Below are positions 63,060 to 64,000 of a stretch of DNA of 64,000 bases, one piece after another. The stretch comes from JABABV01 sp965222855. GTDB lineage: Bacteria > Bacillota_I > Bacilli_A > Mycoplasmatales > JABABV01. The stretch spans positions 1 through 64,000 of the forward strand of contig CBDCUL010000008.1 in the NCBI GenBank assembly GCA_965222855.1, read 5' to 3'. Below the pieces are notes generated by a model that saw nothing but the letters and a program-made list of their open reading frames with translations, did not search any database and was not told where the DNA came from. Positions within the stretch are counted from its first letter, which is position 1; each line of letters opens with the position of its first letter. Both the position numbers and the translations under genes were made by a program.

Positions 63060-63875
63060 TTAAATGTTTTTTAAAATTCAGTTTGCTACCGCATCTTTTT
63101 TATGATGGGTCGTTATTTCGGAAGCGATTTTTTTCAAATCAGTATTGGCGTTTTCAACTGCGATAGATCTGCCCACAACTTCAAAAATACTTTGATCATT
63201 CATTGAATCACCAATTGCAGCAGTTTTTTTTAAATCTATTTTTAGTTTTTTACATAAAAATTTTGCAGCGGTTCCTTTAGAAGTGTTTTTAGCTGTAATC
63301 TCAACAACCCAACCATTACCAGAAGTTGTGATTGCCAAATCAGGTAATAGCTTTCTTAAATCTTTAATTATTTTTTGTACTACACTTTTTTTTCTACCAG
63401 TTAACAATATTTTATAATAATTTTTATTTTTAATACGTTCTAAATGATATTTATTATGTAATTTTACAGGTACTTTTAAAAATTTAACATAAATTCTAGT
63501 TAATAAATTAGTACCATAAAATTCAAATGGTTCATCAAACTTAATTGAAAAACGATATTTTTTAGCAATTTCTATAATTAGATTAGTATTTTTGGGATCA
63601 ATTAATTTTGAATAAATAATTTCATTATGTGATAGATTACCAATGTATGCTCCGTTAAAAGCAATATAATAATTACCAAAACTATTAATATTAATTTTTT
63701 TTTGCAATTGGCGACATACATTAAATCCGCGTCCGGTATTGATGACGGTGTAAATTCCTTTTAATTGTGCTGCTTTGCAAGCTTCGATATTTTCTGGACT
63801 AATATAATTGCGATCTTTTAATTTACCATTAACTAATGTTCCGTCAAGATCAATAAAAATTACTTTTAATTCCAT
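63060..63875 (-). CDS. Cof-type HAD phosphatase
   Basis: A 271-residue HAD-superfamily hydrolase of the Cof/YidA group: IFIDLDGTLV (catalytic Asp 9 and 11), VINTGRGF, a cap domain in the middle, and GDSMNDQSIFEV. Substrates of such enzymes are sugar phosphates, pyridoxal-P or FMN. The frame reads through TGA (Trp) at 63078 to TAA at 63060. GGAGG is eight bases before ATG 63875. It ends 26 bases before the polytopic membrane gene, in the same direction. Confidence 0.93.
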
Positions 63876-63903
63876 GATAGTTGCCTCCAATATCAGGTAG
63901 TAG

Positions 63904-64000
63904 TTAAATAGCGTTAACTTTTTGTCTCACTTTTTTAACTAAAAATTTTCTTGGTATTAAAAATGTAGCTAAAGAAATAAACCAAGGTTTGCACATAATA
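63904..64000 (-). CDS. C-terminal end of a gene cut by the window edge
   Basis: The last 32 codons of a minus-strand gene: CKPWFISLATFLIPRKF then a basic LVKKVRQKVNAI and TAA. A hydrophobic stretch followed by a positively charged tail suggests a membrane-associated protein. It ends 29 bases before the HAD start. Too short to assign. Confidence 0.55.
   Translation of the reverse strand, partial: IMCKPWFISLATFLIPRKFLVKKVRQKVNAI

Noticed and set aside
1..64000. Prophage, insertion sequence or replication origin in the bacterial part
   Set aside because: No transposase, integrase, phage structural gene, dnaA or DnaA-box cluster was seen between 3182 and 64000.

Overview
The window joins two unrelated kinds of DNA. 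Bases 1 to about 3180 look like animal (invertebrate) genomic DNA. The GC content is moderate, there are no long bacterial ORFs, a hAT-type non-autonomous transposon is present, and a minus-strand exon encodes a hyalin-repeat (HYR) domain, followed downstream by a possible membrane-anchor exon. From about 3180 to the end the sequence is a very AT-rich Mollicutes genome. UGA is read as tryptophan throughout: most genes stay open only if TGA is Trp, and the conserved Trp positions of GH38, MetK, IF2 and NusA fall on TGA. No wall-synthesis genes are seen. The simplest reading is a mollicute symbiont of a marine invertebrate whose contig was joined chimerically to host DNA, with the join inside an AAA ATPase gene.

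Layout of the bacterial part. 3.2-8.6 kb is a defence island: a truncated zinc-hook AAA ATPase and a DUF262 protein on the minus strand, then a type II cytosine-C5 methylase and endonuclease on the plus strand. 8.6-10.3 kb holds a lipoprotein and a small hypothetical gene. 10.4-12.7 kb carries sufB (broken by two frameshifts), a 5-formyl-THF cyclo-ligase and an Nfu-type Fe-S scaffold. 12.7-14.9 kb holds a membrane-anchored unknown and pgi. 15.0-20.1 kb is the classical rimP-nusA-ylxR-ylxQ-infB-rbfA operon, followed by a TDT-family transporter. 21.8-24.6 kb is a fructose-type PTS IIABC gene with a duplicated tail. 24.7-33.6 kb is a surface-protein region: four tandem paralogous lipoproteins, a repeat-bearing membrane-anchored protein, two tRNAs (Tyr, Gln) and a large lipoprotein.

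33.7-39.3 kb carries cutC and a minus-strand sugar operon (GH1, GH38 alpha-mannosidase, ROK kinase). 39.5-40.2 kb is an eight-tRNA cluster (Pro, Ala, Met, Ile2, Ser, fMet, Asp, Phe). 40.3-43.7 kb holds a hypothetical gene and cysS-rlmB-sigma factor, in the Firmicutes sigH order. 43.8-47.3 kb encodes two lipoproteins plus HinT. 47.3-54.2 kb (minus) is a phosphohexomutase fused in frame to a flippase-like membrane domain, a GT4 glycosyltransferase, nagB, nagA and a membrane protein. 54.2-57.4 kb (minus) holds metK behind a structured leader and a glucose/GlcNAc-type PTS IICB. 57.5-64.0 kb (minus) holds a DMT transporter, a Tpx-like peroxiredoxin, tarJ-tarI (CDP-ribitol synthesis), a large polytopic membrane protein, a Cof-type HAD phosphatase and the end of another gene.

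Functionally this is a fermentative, sugar-scavenging, wall-less parasite or symbiont. It imports fructose-type and GlcNAc/glucose-type sugars by PTS, trims host glycans (GH38, GH1, NagA/NagB) and feeds glycolysis (Pgi). It appears to spend sugar on glycolipids (phosphohexomutase-flippase and GT4) and possibly on a ribitol-containing surface polymer. The most unusual elements are the DUF262 plus zinc-hook ATPase pair, the phosphohexomutase-flippase fusion, TarIJ in a wall-less organism, and the metK leader with a terminator hairpin that contains the Shine-Dalgarno sequence. All calls come from reading the sequence only; no database search was run.
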